Assembly (NCBI GenBank): GCA_946478975.1
Contig: CAMLEO010000073.1
Location: 1 to 26,244, forward strand
Direction: 5' to 3'
DNA length: 26,244 nucleotides
From: an uncultured Steroidobacter sp.
Lineage (GTDB): Bacteria > Pseudomonadota > Gammaproteobacteria > Steroidobacterales > Steroidobacteraceae
Shown here piece after piece: positions 10,001 to 15,506 of this stretch. A program made the position numbers and the translations under genes. Each line of letters starts with the position of its first letter. Positions within the stretch are counted from its first letter, which is position 1. The notes beneath the pieces were generated by a model. That model ran no database searches. It was not told the DNA's origin and saw only the letters and a program-made list of their open reading frames with translations.

Positions 10001-12521
10001 TGCGCTCGTGCACGGAAATCAACGGCTGACGTATGCGGAGTTGAACGAGCGGGCCAATCAACTGGCTCATCACTTGCGAAGTCTGGGCGTGCAACCCGAG
10101 GCCCGTGTCGGCCTGTGCGTGGAGCGCGGGCTGCAGATGGTGGTGGGACTCTTGGCAGTGTTGAAGAGCGGCGGCGCTTACGTGCCGCTCGATCCGGCGT
10201 ATCCGCAGGCGCGCTTGCAGTTCATGCTTCACGACAGCGCGCCGAAGGTGCTCGTCACGCAATCGCACCTTGCGCACCTGCACGCCCAGGGCATCAGTAT
10301 TCCCGTCGTCGATGTCGACGATGAGGGCAGCTTCTGCAGTTACCCGAACAGCGACCTGGGCACGACGTGTATCGGGCTGCGTCCGCATCATCTTGCGTAT
10401 CTCATATATACATCAGGCTCCACCGGCACCCCCAAAGCGGTGATGCTGGAGCACGCGAACCTGACGAATTTTCTGTGCTGGGGACAGGAGGCGTTCCCGG
10501 CTGAATTGCTGTCGCGAACGTTGTCGTCGACCTCGTTGAGCTTCGATCTGGCGGTGTTCGAGTGTTTGCTGCCACTCACGGTGGGTGGAACCGTGCACAT
10601 CGCGGCGGACATCCTCTCGTTGGCTCACAATCAGGAGCCCGTGCGCCTGATCAACACGGTGCCCTCCGCTCTGGAGGCGCTGCTCGATACCGCGTCGCTG
10701 CCATCCACCGTAGAGACGGTGAATCTCGCGGGAGAGCCTCTGAAGGCATCGCTGGTGGCGCGCATCTTTGCGGGTTCGCAGGCAGCGGCAGTGTGCAATC
10801 TCTATGGACCCACCGAGACCACCACGTATTCGACGTGGACGAGGGTCACACGCGACGAGGTGTTTGGCGAACACATCGGGCGGCCCGTGGCAAACACGCA
10901 AATCTATATTCTGGATCGCCACGGTGAGCCCGTGCCTGTGGGAACCACAGGCGAGTTGTATATCGGCGGGCTTGGCGTCGCACGCGGCTACTTCAATCGT
11001 CCGGCTCTCACCGCCGAGCGTTTCGTGGTCGATCATTTCGATGAAATGTCCGGTTCAAGAATGTATCGCACCGGGGATCTGGCGCGATGGCGGGAGGACG
11101 GGGTGATCGAATATGCCGGACGCGCCGATCACCAGGTGAAGCTGCGCGGCTATCGCATCGAATTGGGAGAGATCGAGGCTCGCGTTGCCGGGTTTGCCGG
11201 CGGGCACGAATGTATCGTTCTGGCGCGAGAAGATCAGCCGGGGCGAAAACAGCTCGTGGCGTATCTGGCGGGTGAGCAGGACGTCGAGATCGATCTGTTG
11301 CGCGCGCATCTTGCCAAGGTGCTGCCGTCCTACATGGTGCCCGCCGCGTTCGTGAAGTTGCCCCGCTGGCCGCTCACACCGAACGGCAAGCTCGACAGAC
11401 GCGCGTTGCCTGCACCAGGTGATTTCACCGTCGACCGGGTCACCTATGAATCGCCGCAGGGCGAAACGGAAAATTACCTGGCGCAGGTGTTTGCAGAAGC
11501 CCTGAACATGGAGCGCGTCGGACGACACGACAGCTTCTTCGACCTGGGCGGGCATTCGCTGCTCGCGCTGAAAATCATCAGTCGGGTCCAGGCGGCACGC
11601 TCGACGGTCATTCCTTTGCGCCGGCTGTTCGAATCGCCCAGCGTCGCGGAAATGGCTGCGTGGCTCGATCAAACTCCGCGGGTCGCCGCGGAGGCGCAAG
11701 TCGCTGCTCCACAGTTGCCTGCGGGCGTCATCGAGCTCAAGGATGGTGATCGACGCTCGCCGTTGTTTCTCATTCATCCGATCGGCGGCAACGTATTTTG
11801 TTACACCGAGTTGGCGCAGCTCCTGCCGGCACAACAGTGCGTCTTCGGGCTGGAGACGACGTTACACGACACGAGCAGTTCGTCATCCGGTTTGCAGTCG
11901 CTGGCTGCAACGTATCTACAGCGCATCCGCACCGTGCAGAGCGCCGGTCCATATCAATTGGGAGGATGGTCGCTGGGTGGACTGATCGCCTGGGAAATCG
12001 CCAGGCAATTGCGGGCGCAAGGCGAGCGCGTGTCGTTACTCGCCATGATAGATACCCGGCCACCGCGCGCTGCGCAGGACTCTGTCAAAGAGGAATCGGC
12101 GAGCGCCCGACAACAGCGGGTGATCGAGCTGCTTCGTCGCGATGTCGCCGAAGGTCAGCGTCGCCGCTGGGAGGGCGAAGCCTGGACGATGGCTGACCTG
12201 GAAACATTCCTGGTGGAGCGGGGGCTGGTGGCCGAAGCAACCCGGCGGGACGAGACGGCGCGGCTGATTGCGGTGTACGAGCACAATGCGTCGGTGACGA
12301 GAGGCTACGAGATGCAGCCCTCCGAACAGCCGGTATTGCTATTCACCGCCAAAGATGGTGCGGCCGACTACATTCGTGATCGTTGGAAACAGTACAGCGG
12401 GCGTGTGGACTATCACCTGATCGCCGCCAACCACTACACCATCATCAAGGGCACCGCTGCCCGGCAGATCGCCCGGCGCTTAGGCGAGTTGCTGGCGGCG
12501 CGCCCCGAGGATGTTTCGTAG
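4035..12521 (+). CDS. Nonribosomal peptide synthetase, C-[relic A/C]-A-PCP-C-A-PCP-TE
   Basis: The 2828-residue synthetase begins with C1 (about 34-470; HHIVSDG at 166-172). A degenerate A/C stretch follows (about 480-892, listed separately). A1 spans about 914-1400 (YTSGSTG 1062, FDGTVT from 1107, YGPTET 1204) and PCP1 has its phosphopantetheine Ser at 1456. C3 starts near 1514 with HHVATDG at 1642. A2 spans about 1973-2460 (YTSGSTG 2125, FDLAVF from 2170, YGPTET 2257) and PCP2 has Ser 2508. The terminal TE runs from about 2575 with Ser 2646 in GWSLGG, Asp 2673 and His 2800. My eight-position readings plus Lys517 give DGTKVAQVGK for A1, Asp/Asn-like but atypical, and DLFNNALTYK for A2, which I recall as alanine. 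No epimerisation domain is seen. The TE makes this the last assembly-line protein, so PKS-derived acyl chains would enter at C1. ATG 4035 has GGAA 5 nt upstream. Confidence 0.96.
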   Translation: MSTVAASELLPELESHAERAPGDAATLARAARRYPLALAQQGIWFISQLDPLSAAYNLSVLNHYDEQLDTKALWSALREIVRRHESLRTVFPVIDAVAVQEVMPDLPSIEHFMDLSHLPSAERDERLRSHIREAAVKPFDLATGPLLRAVLFKLTEQHSVLLLNMHHIVSDGWSVEILRRELDLLYRACAAGERNPQLPSLPWQYGDYALWQRSWLTSDTVQPQLEFWKSQLDGVVDAVLPTDYPRRPLLRHEAGEVDCTLSIELSALVTRLGRRIRATAFMMFLAVFQVALARYLGVLNFAIGTPVAMRDRVDVQNLIGCFINTLILRSDVAAGLSFRDLVTRVRERLLSAYDHKELPFETLVEQLVTTRDLGRTPLFQAMFVFQSPPAGTAGPEQQHAGIDIGSHLAKFDLMMTVGMTADAYRVRIGYSVALYSQARMRRLLEYVQQIVAAIAEDPDRNIWRSLPLPEYERQRLVEWSSGPGAGARLPADRCNSDWARMAMPWLEAPARLDAMQVFVLDRQMEQVPIGTLGELYLGGDEIAHGQLSGPRLTGARLVPNPFGRPGQRIYRTGEQAKWREDGQLELSGAATAEVVLHGQRVDLAEIERALERYPTVTQAIILQDQKRALKLVAYLMSRSQLQQTALRDYAFETLPHHAVPSVFVALSENPRGRLPRELLSQQIEYWVTQLADAPRLLQLPLDRPRPAQQSSAAGRISFSLDHEVTAGLRRLSQSHATTLQMTLLTGWAALLSRLSAQHDLVIGACLLPVRIKLGAVTVSELLSRVKSAFVSAFEHTDLTFEQIAQIVDQSPASSHHPVFQAMFVWAQAEAAARCDLTLKMHEQGDRITASLEYAAALFERETMQRHVEYYLHLLRAMLVDANQRVDRLSFLPERELLALRQWNETQAEYSSRKCIHHLFADRAQRTPDAIAVIHGGESLSYGELNRRANRLAHELIERGVGPDTRVGVCMERGVAMVIAILATLKAGGCYVPLDVEYPVERLNYMLTDSEAALVIGSRVAHEKSIAGVPLLLMEDEAQWRSRREDDPIVSGLTPEHLAYVIYTSGSTGRPKGVMAPHRGVVNYLEYSAKRYFSGNVHGSLVATSFSFDGTVTALFGPWLAAKTVVLLANDKADCMAQLLEYARRAEPWVFKLTPAQLGALADLSEQPASSTPHVVVAGGEQFTRQLAEKLRLQLLPEATLINQYGPTETVVGCCTHINRVHDAIAGEALPIGSPIQNACLHILDDDLQPVPLMATGELYIGGVGVTRGYLNRPALTSERFVPNPFAAGERLYKTGDLCRRRADGQIEYLGRNDFQVKMRGYRIELGEIEAHIANYTGVWECIVLAREDQPGNRQLVAYLVGEQDVELDRLREHLENSLPSYMIPAAFVTLPSWPLTANSKIDRAALPAVERTVVNAQPYEAPQGWTERRVAQVFSEVLKRERIGRHDSFFELGGHSLLAVQAISRIQSAFEREFRLADLFKYTTAYQIATALLNASRVTLPPLVHVESAGDSSLSFAQQRLWFLSHLEGASQAYNVPTAVRLRGALNVTALRGAMTQIVARHEVLRTVFRVSDAAPVQHVISMDEYQLDWSEAEIAPTDTKTLQAQLQSGATGVFDLTLGPLLRIRLWRMSDAEHVLLIVFHHVATDGWSMSVFWEELWTLYEAFRKGQPDPLPAPALQYADYARWQRQWLTDSFLQEQVEYWKTTLAGAPQLLQLPTDYPRRAQYDFSGDVLGFELDAHTTQALRQLTRAQGTTMYLTLMSGWAALLSRLSGQEDIVIGTPIANRPHPAVEALIGFFVNMLPIRIDLSGGISVSELLQRVKQAFLAAHQHEHLSFGQIVEATGQSGALAHSPIFQVMFVWESAGAVERSPSSASALSVEGVELIRERTAKYDLSLILREQGDRITGVIEYATALFDRRTIRRHAEYYKHLLRALVADVNWSVEMLGYLPEQERWLLLRGWNQRTRRIVDQRYAQQMIEAQAHSRQSAVALVHGNQRLTYAELNERANQLAHHLRSLGVQPEARVGLCVERGLQMVVGLLAVLKSGGAYVPLDPAYPQARLQFMLHDSAPKVLVTQSHLAHLHAQGISIPVVDVDDEGSFCSYPNSDLGTTCIGLRPHHLAYLIYTSGSTGTPKAVMLEHANLTNFLCWGQEAFPAELLSRTLSSTSLSFDLAVFECLLPLTVGGTVHIAADILSLAHNQEPVRLINTVPSALEALLDTASLPSTVETVNLAGEPLKASLVARIFAGSQAAAVCNLYGPTETTTYSTWTRVTRDEVFGEHIGRPVANTQIYILDRHGEPVPVGTTGELYIGGLGVARGYFNRPALTAERFVVDHFDEMSGSRMYRTGDLARWREDGVIEYAGRADHQVKLRGYRIELGEIEARVAGFAGGHECIVLAREDQPGRKQLVAYLAGEQDVEIDLLRAHLAKVLPSYMVPAAFVKLPRWPLTPNGKLDRRALPAPGDFTVDRVTYESPQGETENYLAQVFAEALNMERVGRHDSFFDLGGHSLLALKIISRVQAARSTVIPLRRLFESPSVAEMAAWLDQTPRVAAEAQVAAPQLPAGVIELKDGDRRSPLFLIHPIGGNVFCYTELAQLLPAQQCVFGLETTLHDTSSSSSGLQSLAATYLQRIRTVQSAGPYQLGGWSLGGLIAWEIARQLRAQGERVSLLAMIDTRPPRAAQDSVKEESASARQQRVIELLRRDVAEGQRRRWEGEAWTMADLETFLVERGLVAEATRRDETARLIAVYEHNASVTRGYEMQPSEQPVLLFTAKDGAADYIRDRWKQYSGRVDYHLIAANHYTIIKGTAARQIARRLGELLAARPEDVS
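5470..6062 (+). pseudogene. Fossil adenylation-domain fragment inside the NRPS
   Basis: Directly after C1 the protein shows only the C-terminal portion of an A domain. It has an A6-like GELYLGG (residue 533), an A7-like YRTGEQ where YRTGD is expected (570), an A8-like HGQRVDLAEIE (597), an A9-like LPHHAVP where LPxYMVP is expected (654), and an A10-like NPRGRLPRE that has lost the NGK lysine (669). Motifs A1-A5, which bind the substrate and ATP, are absent. Trp479 at the end of C1 is only about 54 residues from the A6 motif, compared with about 354 in the intact A1 of the same protein. About 300 residues are therefore missing, in frame. The fragment cannot activate an amino acid. Confidence 0.85.
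6075..6712 (+). pseudogene. Fossil second half of a condensation domain inside the NRPS
   Basis: The A-domain fossil runs with no PCP into QQIEYW (residue 681), which is mid-C-domain sequence. It aligns with the second half of C3, where EQVEYW lies about 184 residues into the domain. The HHxxxDG catalytic half is absent. A further in-frame loss lies at about 6321-6332: between VIG and LPVRI only three residues remain, compared with 21 in C3, which removes the IGFFVN motif. The end of the domain and its linker into A1 look normal, so A1 probably still folds. Condensation for A1 would have to be served by C1 across this stretch. Confidence 0.85.
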
Positions 12522-12535
12522 CGGGACGCGGGCGA

Positions 12536-12748
12536 TCAGCTGCGTTCGGTTTCCATCTGGCGGCGCAGGCTGAGCGGCCGCATGTCGGTCCACACCTGCT
12601 CGATGTAATCGAGACATTCGGCTCGGGAGCCGGACTTGCCGCCATTGCTCCAGCCCAGCGGCAACGGCTTGCTCGCCGGCCACAGCGAGTACTGCTCCTC
12701 GTAATTCTTCACCACGACGTACCGCTGGTTATCCGTTTCTTCGCTCAT
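12536..12748 (-). CDS. MbtH-like NRPS chaperone
   Basis: This is a 70-residue protein of normal MbtH length. The family signature is clear: NYEEQYSLWP, then LGW, GKSG, ECLDYIE, and WTDMRPLSLRRQM at the C-terminus. MbtH-like proteins bind adenylation domains and are often required for their solubility or activity (known for the family). The probable clients are A1 and A2 of the adjacent NRPS. The gene is on the opposite strand and its stop lies 14 nt from the NRPS stop, so it is transcribed separately from its likely partner. An AGGGAA ribosome binding site (top-strand 12755-12760) is 6 nt before the ATG. Confidence 0.95.
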   Translation of the reverse strand: MSEETDNQRYVVVKNYEEQYSLWPASKPLPLGWSNGGKSGSRAECLDYIEQVWTDMRPLSLRRQMETERS

Positions 12749-12761
12749 GGCTCGTTCCCTG

Positions 12762-12779
12762 GCGCTGGTTCACCAGCGC
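12762..12779. repeat. Perfect inverted repeat upstream of MbtH gene
   Basis: GCGCTGG, a 4-nt spacer (TTCA) and CCAGCGC form a perfect 7-bp-arm inverted repeat. It ends two bases from the MbtH ribosome binding site. In the leftward transcript it would be a compact GC-rich hairpin; as DNA it could be an operator. No T-run follows, so it is not an intrinsic terminator. Confidence 0.6.
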
Positions 12780-12837
12780 TGGAGAGTGCAGCGTGCGGCT
12801 GCTCGTGACAATACTGCCGGCCTCGGAAACGTTACTC

Positions 12838-12851
12838 GCAAAGCGCTTTGC
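12838..12851. promoter_or_regulatory. 14-bp perfect palindrome, candidate LacI/GalR-type operator
   Basis: GCAAAGCGCTTTGC is its own reverse complement over 14 bp. The AAGCGCTT core with a central CpG is the pattern typical of LacI/GalR-family operators, including catabolite-responsive elements. The last four bases overlap the -35 box of the promoter at 12848-12876, where a bound protein would block RNA polymerase. A weaker AACGTT core lies at 12828-12833, its centre 14 bp upstream. No LacI-type regulator gene is present in the window, so the binding protein is unknown. Confidence 0.5.
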
Positions 12852-12876
12852 CATTAACTGCGCGGGCAGATAGAAA
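12848..12876 (+). promoter_or_regulatory. Candidate sigma70 promoter for the extender-unit genes
   Basis: TTGCCA (12848-12853, 5 of 6 to TTGACA) is followed after exactly 17 nt by TAGAAA (12871-12876, 4 of 6 to TATAAT). Transcription would start near 12883 and leave a leader of about 78 nt before the ATG at 12961. This is the best promoter match I see in the divergent gap 12749-12960. I found no equally convincing leftward promoter for MbtH. Confidence 0.45.
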
Positions 12877-12950
12877 TGAGGCGTGCGAGCGGGTCGCGTT
12901 GCGGCCTGCAAGCGTCCAGTGCGTTGAATGGCGAATGAGATTTCGCTTCA

Positions 12951-12954
12951 GGAG
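12951..12954 (+). promoter_or_regulatory. Ribosome binding site deciding the dehydrogenase start
   Basis: GGAG lies 6 nt before ATG 12961. An in-frame ATG at 12928 would add 11 residues but has no comparable site. The NAD-binding fold begins only five residues after Met 12961, as is usual for this family, so 12961 is preferred. Confidence 0.65.
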
Positions 12955-12960
12955 CGGCGG

Positions 12961-13815
12961 ATGTCTGAATTGAACACGATCGGCGTCGTTGGCGCGGGTG
13001 TCATGGGACAGGGGCTCGCGCAGGACCTGGCGCAGCACGGCTTTCAGGTACTGCTCATCGATGTGGACGAGAAAACCCTGGCAGCGGCCAAAAAATCGGT
13101 GCGGCTGAGTCTGCGTGCTCAGCTGATGCTCGAGCGCAAGCCCGGTGCGCCAAACACCGATGAGGTGCTGGCCAATATCGAGACCTCGACCGACATGGAG
13201 GTCCTCCGCGCCGCCGACTTCGTGATCGAGAACGTCACCGAGAAATGGGACGTCAAGAAGGACGTGTGGCGCACGCTCGATCGGGTGGCTGCCGAGCACG
13301 CAGTGTTCGCGGCCAACACTTCGGCGATCTCCATCACCAGGTTCGGCTCGTTGATGTCTCGCCCGCAGCAGGTGCTGGGCATGCATTTCATGAATCCGGT
13401 GCCGATGAAGCGCATGGTCGAGGTGATTCGCGGCTTTCACACTTCCGAACGGACTCTAGACACCGCGCGTCGGCTGCTCGCCAGGTGCGACAAGGAATGC
13501 GTGATCGTGAACGACTCGCCGGGATTCGTATCCAATCGCGTGCTGATGCTGACGGTGAACGAAGCGGCGTTTCTGGTGCACGATCGAGTCGCGCCGGCGG
13601 CCGACATCGACCGCATCTTCATGGAATGTTTCGGTCACAAGATGGGGCCGCTCGCGACCGCCGATCTCATCGGCCTGGACACCATCCTGTATTCGATCGA
13701 GGTGTTGTACGAGAGCTTCAACGACGACAAGTATCGGCCCTGTCCACTGCTCAAGAAGATGGTGGACGCGGGCTTGCATGGCCGTAAGAACGGCAAGGGT
13801 TTCTACGCGTACTGA
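12961..13815 (+). CDS. 3-hydroxyacyl-CoA dehydrogenase-like enzyme of ACP-linked extender synthesis (FkbK/ZmaG-like)
   Basis: The 284-residue protein matches the 3-hydroxybutyryl-CoA dehydrogenase family in length and motifs. The NAD loop GxGxxG is at residues 11-16 (GAGVMG). The catalytic His is H142 in MHFMNPVP, followed by EVIRG and NDSPGFVSNR. In FK520 and zwittermicin clusters, relatives of this enzyme (FkbK, ZmaG) oxidise the alcohol of a glyceryl- or seryl-ACP on the way to hydroxy-, methoxy- or aminomalonyl-ACP. The next two genes are the ACP and acyl-CoA dehydrogenase that complete this set, which supports that role over fatty-acid metabolism. The ACP follows after 22 nt. The gene probably leads its operon under the promoter at 12848-12876. 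Confidence 0.88.
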   Translation: MSELNTIGVVGAGVMGQGLAQDLAQHGFQVLLIDVDEKTLAAAKKSVRLSLRAQLMLERKPGAPNTDEVLANIETSTDMEVLRAADFVIENVTEKWDVKKDVWRTLDRVAAEHAVFAANTSAISITRFGSLMSRPQQVLGMHFMNPVPMKRMVEVIRGFHTSERTLDTARRLLARCDKECVIVNDSPGFVSNRVLMLTVNEAAFLVHDRVAPAADIDRIFMECFGHKMGPLATADLIGLDTILYSIEVLYESFNDDKYRPCPLLKKMVDAGLHGRKNGKGFYAY

Positions 13816-13837
13816 GCGGTAAGTCAGGAGAGCGACG

Positions 13838-14089
13838 GTGAATCAGCACAAGCTGCGAATCAGGGAATTCTTCGGTCGATTCTTCTCCACCCAGGGATTG
13901 CACGATACCGACGATATTTTTGCCGGCGGTTACATCAATTCCCTGTTCGCGATGCAGCTCATCGCCTGGCTGGAGAAGGACTTCGACATCGCCATCGAGG
14001 ACGGCGACCTCAAGATCACCAACTTCAATACGGTCAACGCCATCGCCGCGCTGATTGAACGCAAACTGGTTGCGCCGGCCGTGGCATAG
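13838..14089 (+). CDS. Free-standing acyl carrier protein for PKS extender unit (FkbJ/ZmaD-like)
   Basis: This is an 83-residue discrete ACP. The phosphopantetheine attachment Ser is S35 in GGYINSLFAMQL. NSL in place of the usual DSL, followed by FAMQL and, later, VEDGD-type acidic residues (here IEDGD) and NF, is the pattern I associate with ACPs that carry methoxymalonyl- or hydroxymalonyl-type extenders. The start is GTG with GGAG 7 nt upstream. The gene sits between the two dehydrogenases. It would hold the three-carbon unit while it is oxidised and then present it to an AT domain of the PKS. The nature of the carbon unit cannot be read from this protein. Confidence 0.88.
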   Translation: MNQHKLRIREFFGRFFSTQGLHDTDDIFAGGYINSLFAMQLIAWLEKDFDIAIEDGDLKITNFNTVNAIAALIERKLVAPAVA

Positions 14090-14120
14090 CCAGCCTGCCA
14101 GACCGTCGGAGTAACGCACC

Positions 14121-15290
14121 ATGGACGCGCCAGTGATGTCGGTGAAGCGGCAGGCGGAGTTCCGAAGCTTCGCGCTGGAACGCGTCGCACCTTACGCCGA
14201 CGAGCACGATCGCACGCAGCGGCTCTCCGGCAGCATCGTCACCGACCTCGCGACACGGGGTTACCTCGCGCCTTTCCTGCCTGCCAAATGGGGCGGTGAG
14301 TCCATGGACATGGTCACGTATGGCGCGCTCCACGAAGAGATCGGGCGAGCATGCTCGTCCGTGCGCAGCCTGCTCACGGTGCATGACATGGCCTCGTTCA
14401 CCATCTTTCGCTGGGGCAGCGAGGCGCAGCGGGAGAAATGGCTGCAGCCGATGCGCAAGGGCGAGCTCACCGGCGCGTTTGCAATCAGCGAACCCGATGC
14501 AGGCAGCGACGTAAATGGAATCCAGACGAGCGCGCGGCCGGTCGCGGACGGTTTCATTCTCAATGGTCAAAAGAAATGGATCACGTGCGGGCAGTTCGCC
14601 CGCGTGTTCGTCGTGTTGGCCAGCAGCGAAGGGCGGTCGCAGGCGTTCCTGATCGAGCGCGATCTGCCGGGACTGACGATCGAGCCACTGAGCGGTGTGA
14701 CAGGCACACGCGGCTCGATGCTGGCACTGCTCACATTCGAGGACTGCCACGTACCCAGGACGGCAATGATCGGGCATCCGGGATTCGGCAACCATATTGC
14801 CTTGTCTGCGCTCGGCCTCGGACGTTATTCCGTCGCCTGCGGATCACTTGGCATCGCCCAGGCTTGCCTGGACGCGAGCCTGGAATATTCCACGCGCACC
14901 CGGCGGTTTGGCGCGTTGTTGAAGGACCATCAGCTGGTTCAGCGCATGATCACTGGAATGATCGCGGACATCTCGGCCTCGCGAGCGCTGTGCCGGCTGG
15001 CAGGATCGTTGAAGGATGAAAAGGATCCCCACGAGATCCTGCAAACGTTCATTGCCAAATATCACGCTTCTACTGCAGCCATGCGCGCTGCTACCGATGC
15101 TGTGCAGATTCACGGCGCCAACGGCTGCAGCACCGACTATCCGGTGGAGCGCCTCATGCGCGACGCGAAGGTGATGGAGATCATCGAAGGAAGCACGCAG
15201 ATCCAGCAGATCACCATCGCGGACCTCGGCTATCAGGAGTTCGAGAGGCAGCGACTCCGCACGGATGGCGCGGTCAGCAAAGTTTCCTGA
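14121..15290 (+). CDS. Acyl-CoA dehydrogenase-like flavoprotein of extender synthesis (FkbI/ZmaE-like)
   Basis: The 389-residue product has normal acyl-CoA dehydrogenase length. Motifs visible are AISEPDAGSD in the middle domain, KKWITCG for flavin and substrate contacts, TRRFGALLKDHQLVQ, QIHGANGC, and the catalytic-base Glu E356 in EIIEGSTQIQQ. Relatives in FK520 and zwittermicin pathways perform the second oxidation that turns an aldehyde-level ACP intermediate into the malonyl-type acid (known for the family; applied here by analogy). GGAG lies 9 nt before the ATG. It is the last gene of the block, and a 216-nt gap with its own promoter candidate follows. Confidence 0.88.
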   Translation: MDAPVMSVKRQAEFRSFALERVAPYADEHDRTQRLSGSIVTDLATRGYLAPFLPAKWGGESMDMVTYGALHEEIGRACSSVRSLLTVHDMASFTIFRWGSEAQREKWLQPMRKGELTGAFAISEPDAGSDVNGIQTSARPVADGFILNGQKKWITCGQFARVFVVLASSEGRSQAFLIERDLPGLTIEPLSGVTGTRGSMLALLTFEDCHVPRTAMIGHPGFGNHIALSALGLGRYSVACGSLGIAQACLDASLEYSTRTRRFGALLKDHQLVQRMITGMIADISASRALCRLAGSLKDEKDPHEILQTFIAKYHASTAAMRAATDAVQIHGANGCSTDYPVERLMRDAKVMEIIEGSTQIQQITIADLGYQEFERQRLRTDGAVSKVS

Positions 15291-15338
15291 CCTGGCGGTA
15301 CGCCCTCGGCCGGACGAACGCTGCTTCTGCACGTCTGT

Positions 15339-15359
15339 TTGCACGCTTCCAGCATGCAA
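15339..15359. repeat. Imperfect hairpin downstream of the extender-unit genes
   Basis: TTGCACGC, a 5-nt loop and GCATGCAA form an 8-bp stem with one mismatch, 49 nt after the acyl-CoA dehydrogenase stop. No U-run follows, so it is not a clear intrinsic terminator. It may stabilise the upstream transcript's 3' end or be chance. Confidence 0.35.
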
Positions 15360-15444
15360 GGACTTAACGTGTTGAGCAGTATCGAAAGATGATGGCATGA
15401 AACCAGCAGCACGCAGATGGGGCTGCGCGGCGCGGCAAGCTGCG

Positions 15445-15472
15445 TTGCTCTATGGCGGCTTCGCCGTATAAC
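15445..15472 (+). promoter_or_regulatory. Candidate promoter for thioesterase-exporter-PKS block
   Basis: TTGCTC (15445-15450) and TATAAC (15467-15472, 5 of 6 to consensus) are 16 nt apart, and the thioesterase ATG is 34 nt further on. The spacer contains a 7-bp hairpin with one G-T pair (15451-15457 with 15462-15468). The -35 box is weak. With the hairpin at 15339-15359, this is all I see in the 15291-15506 gap. Confidence 0.35.
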
Positions 15473-15506
15473 GTCCTCAAACCTTTTGTAACTTACGGAT
15501 GAGACA

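Noticed and set aside
9171..10391. A 406-codon open frame on the - strand inside the NRPS gene
   Set aside because: It lies wholly antisense to well-conserved C3/A2 sequence, shows no recognisable domain, and such long shadow frames are expected in GC-rich coding DNA. The same applies to - strand frames at 7788-8612, 4722-5903 and 2495-3328.
12522..12535. Possible bidirectional terminator between the convergent NRPS and MbtH genes
   Set aside because: The 14-nt gap holds no stem-loop or T-tract.
12749..12837. Leftward promoter for MbtH (TTGTCA on the - strand near 12808)
   Set aside because: A TTGTCA -35-like box exists, but the sequence 17 nt on (CACTCT) matches the -10 consensus poorly, so I did not call it.
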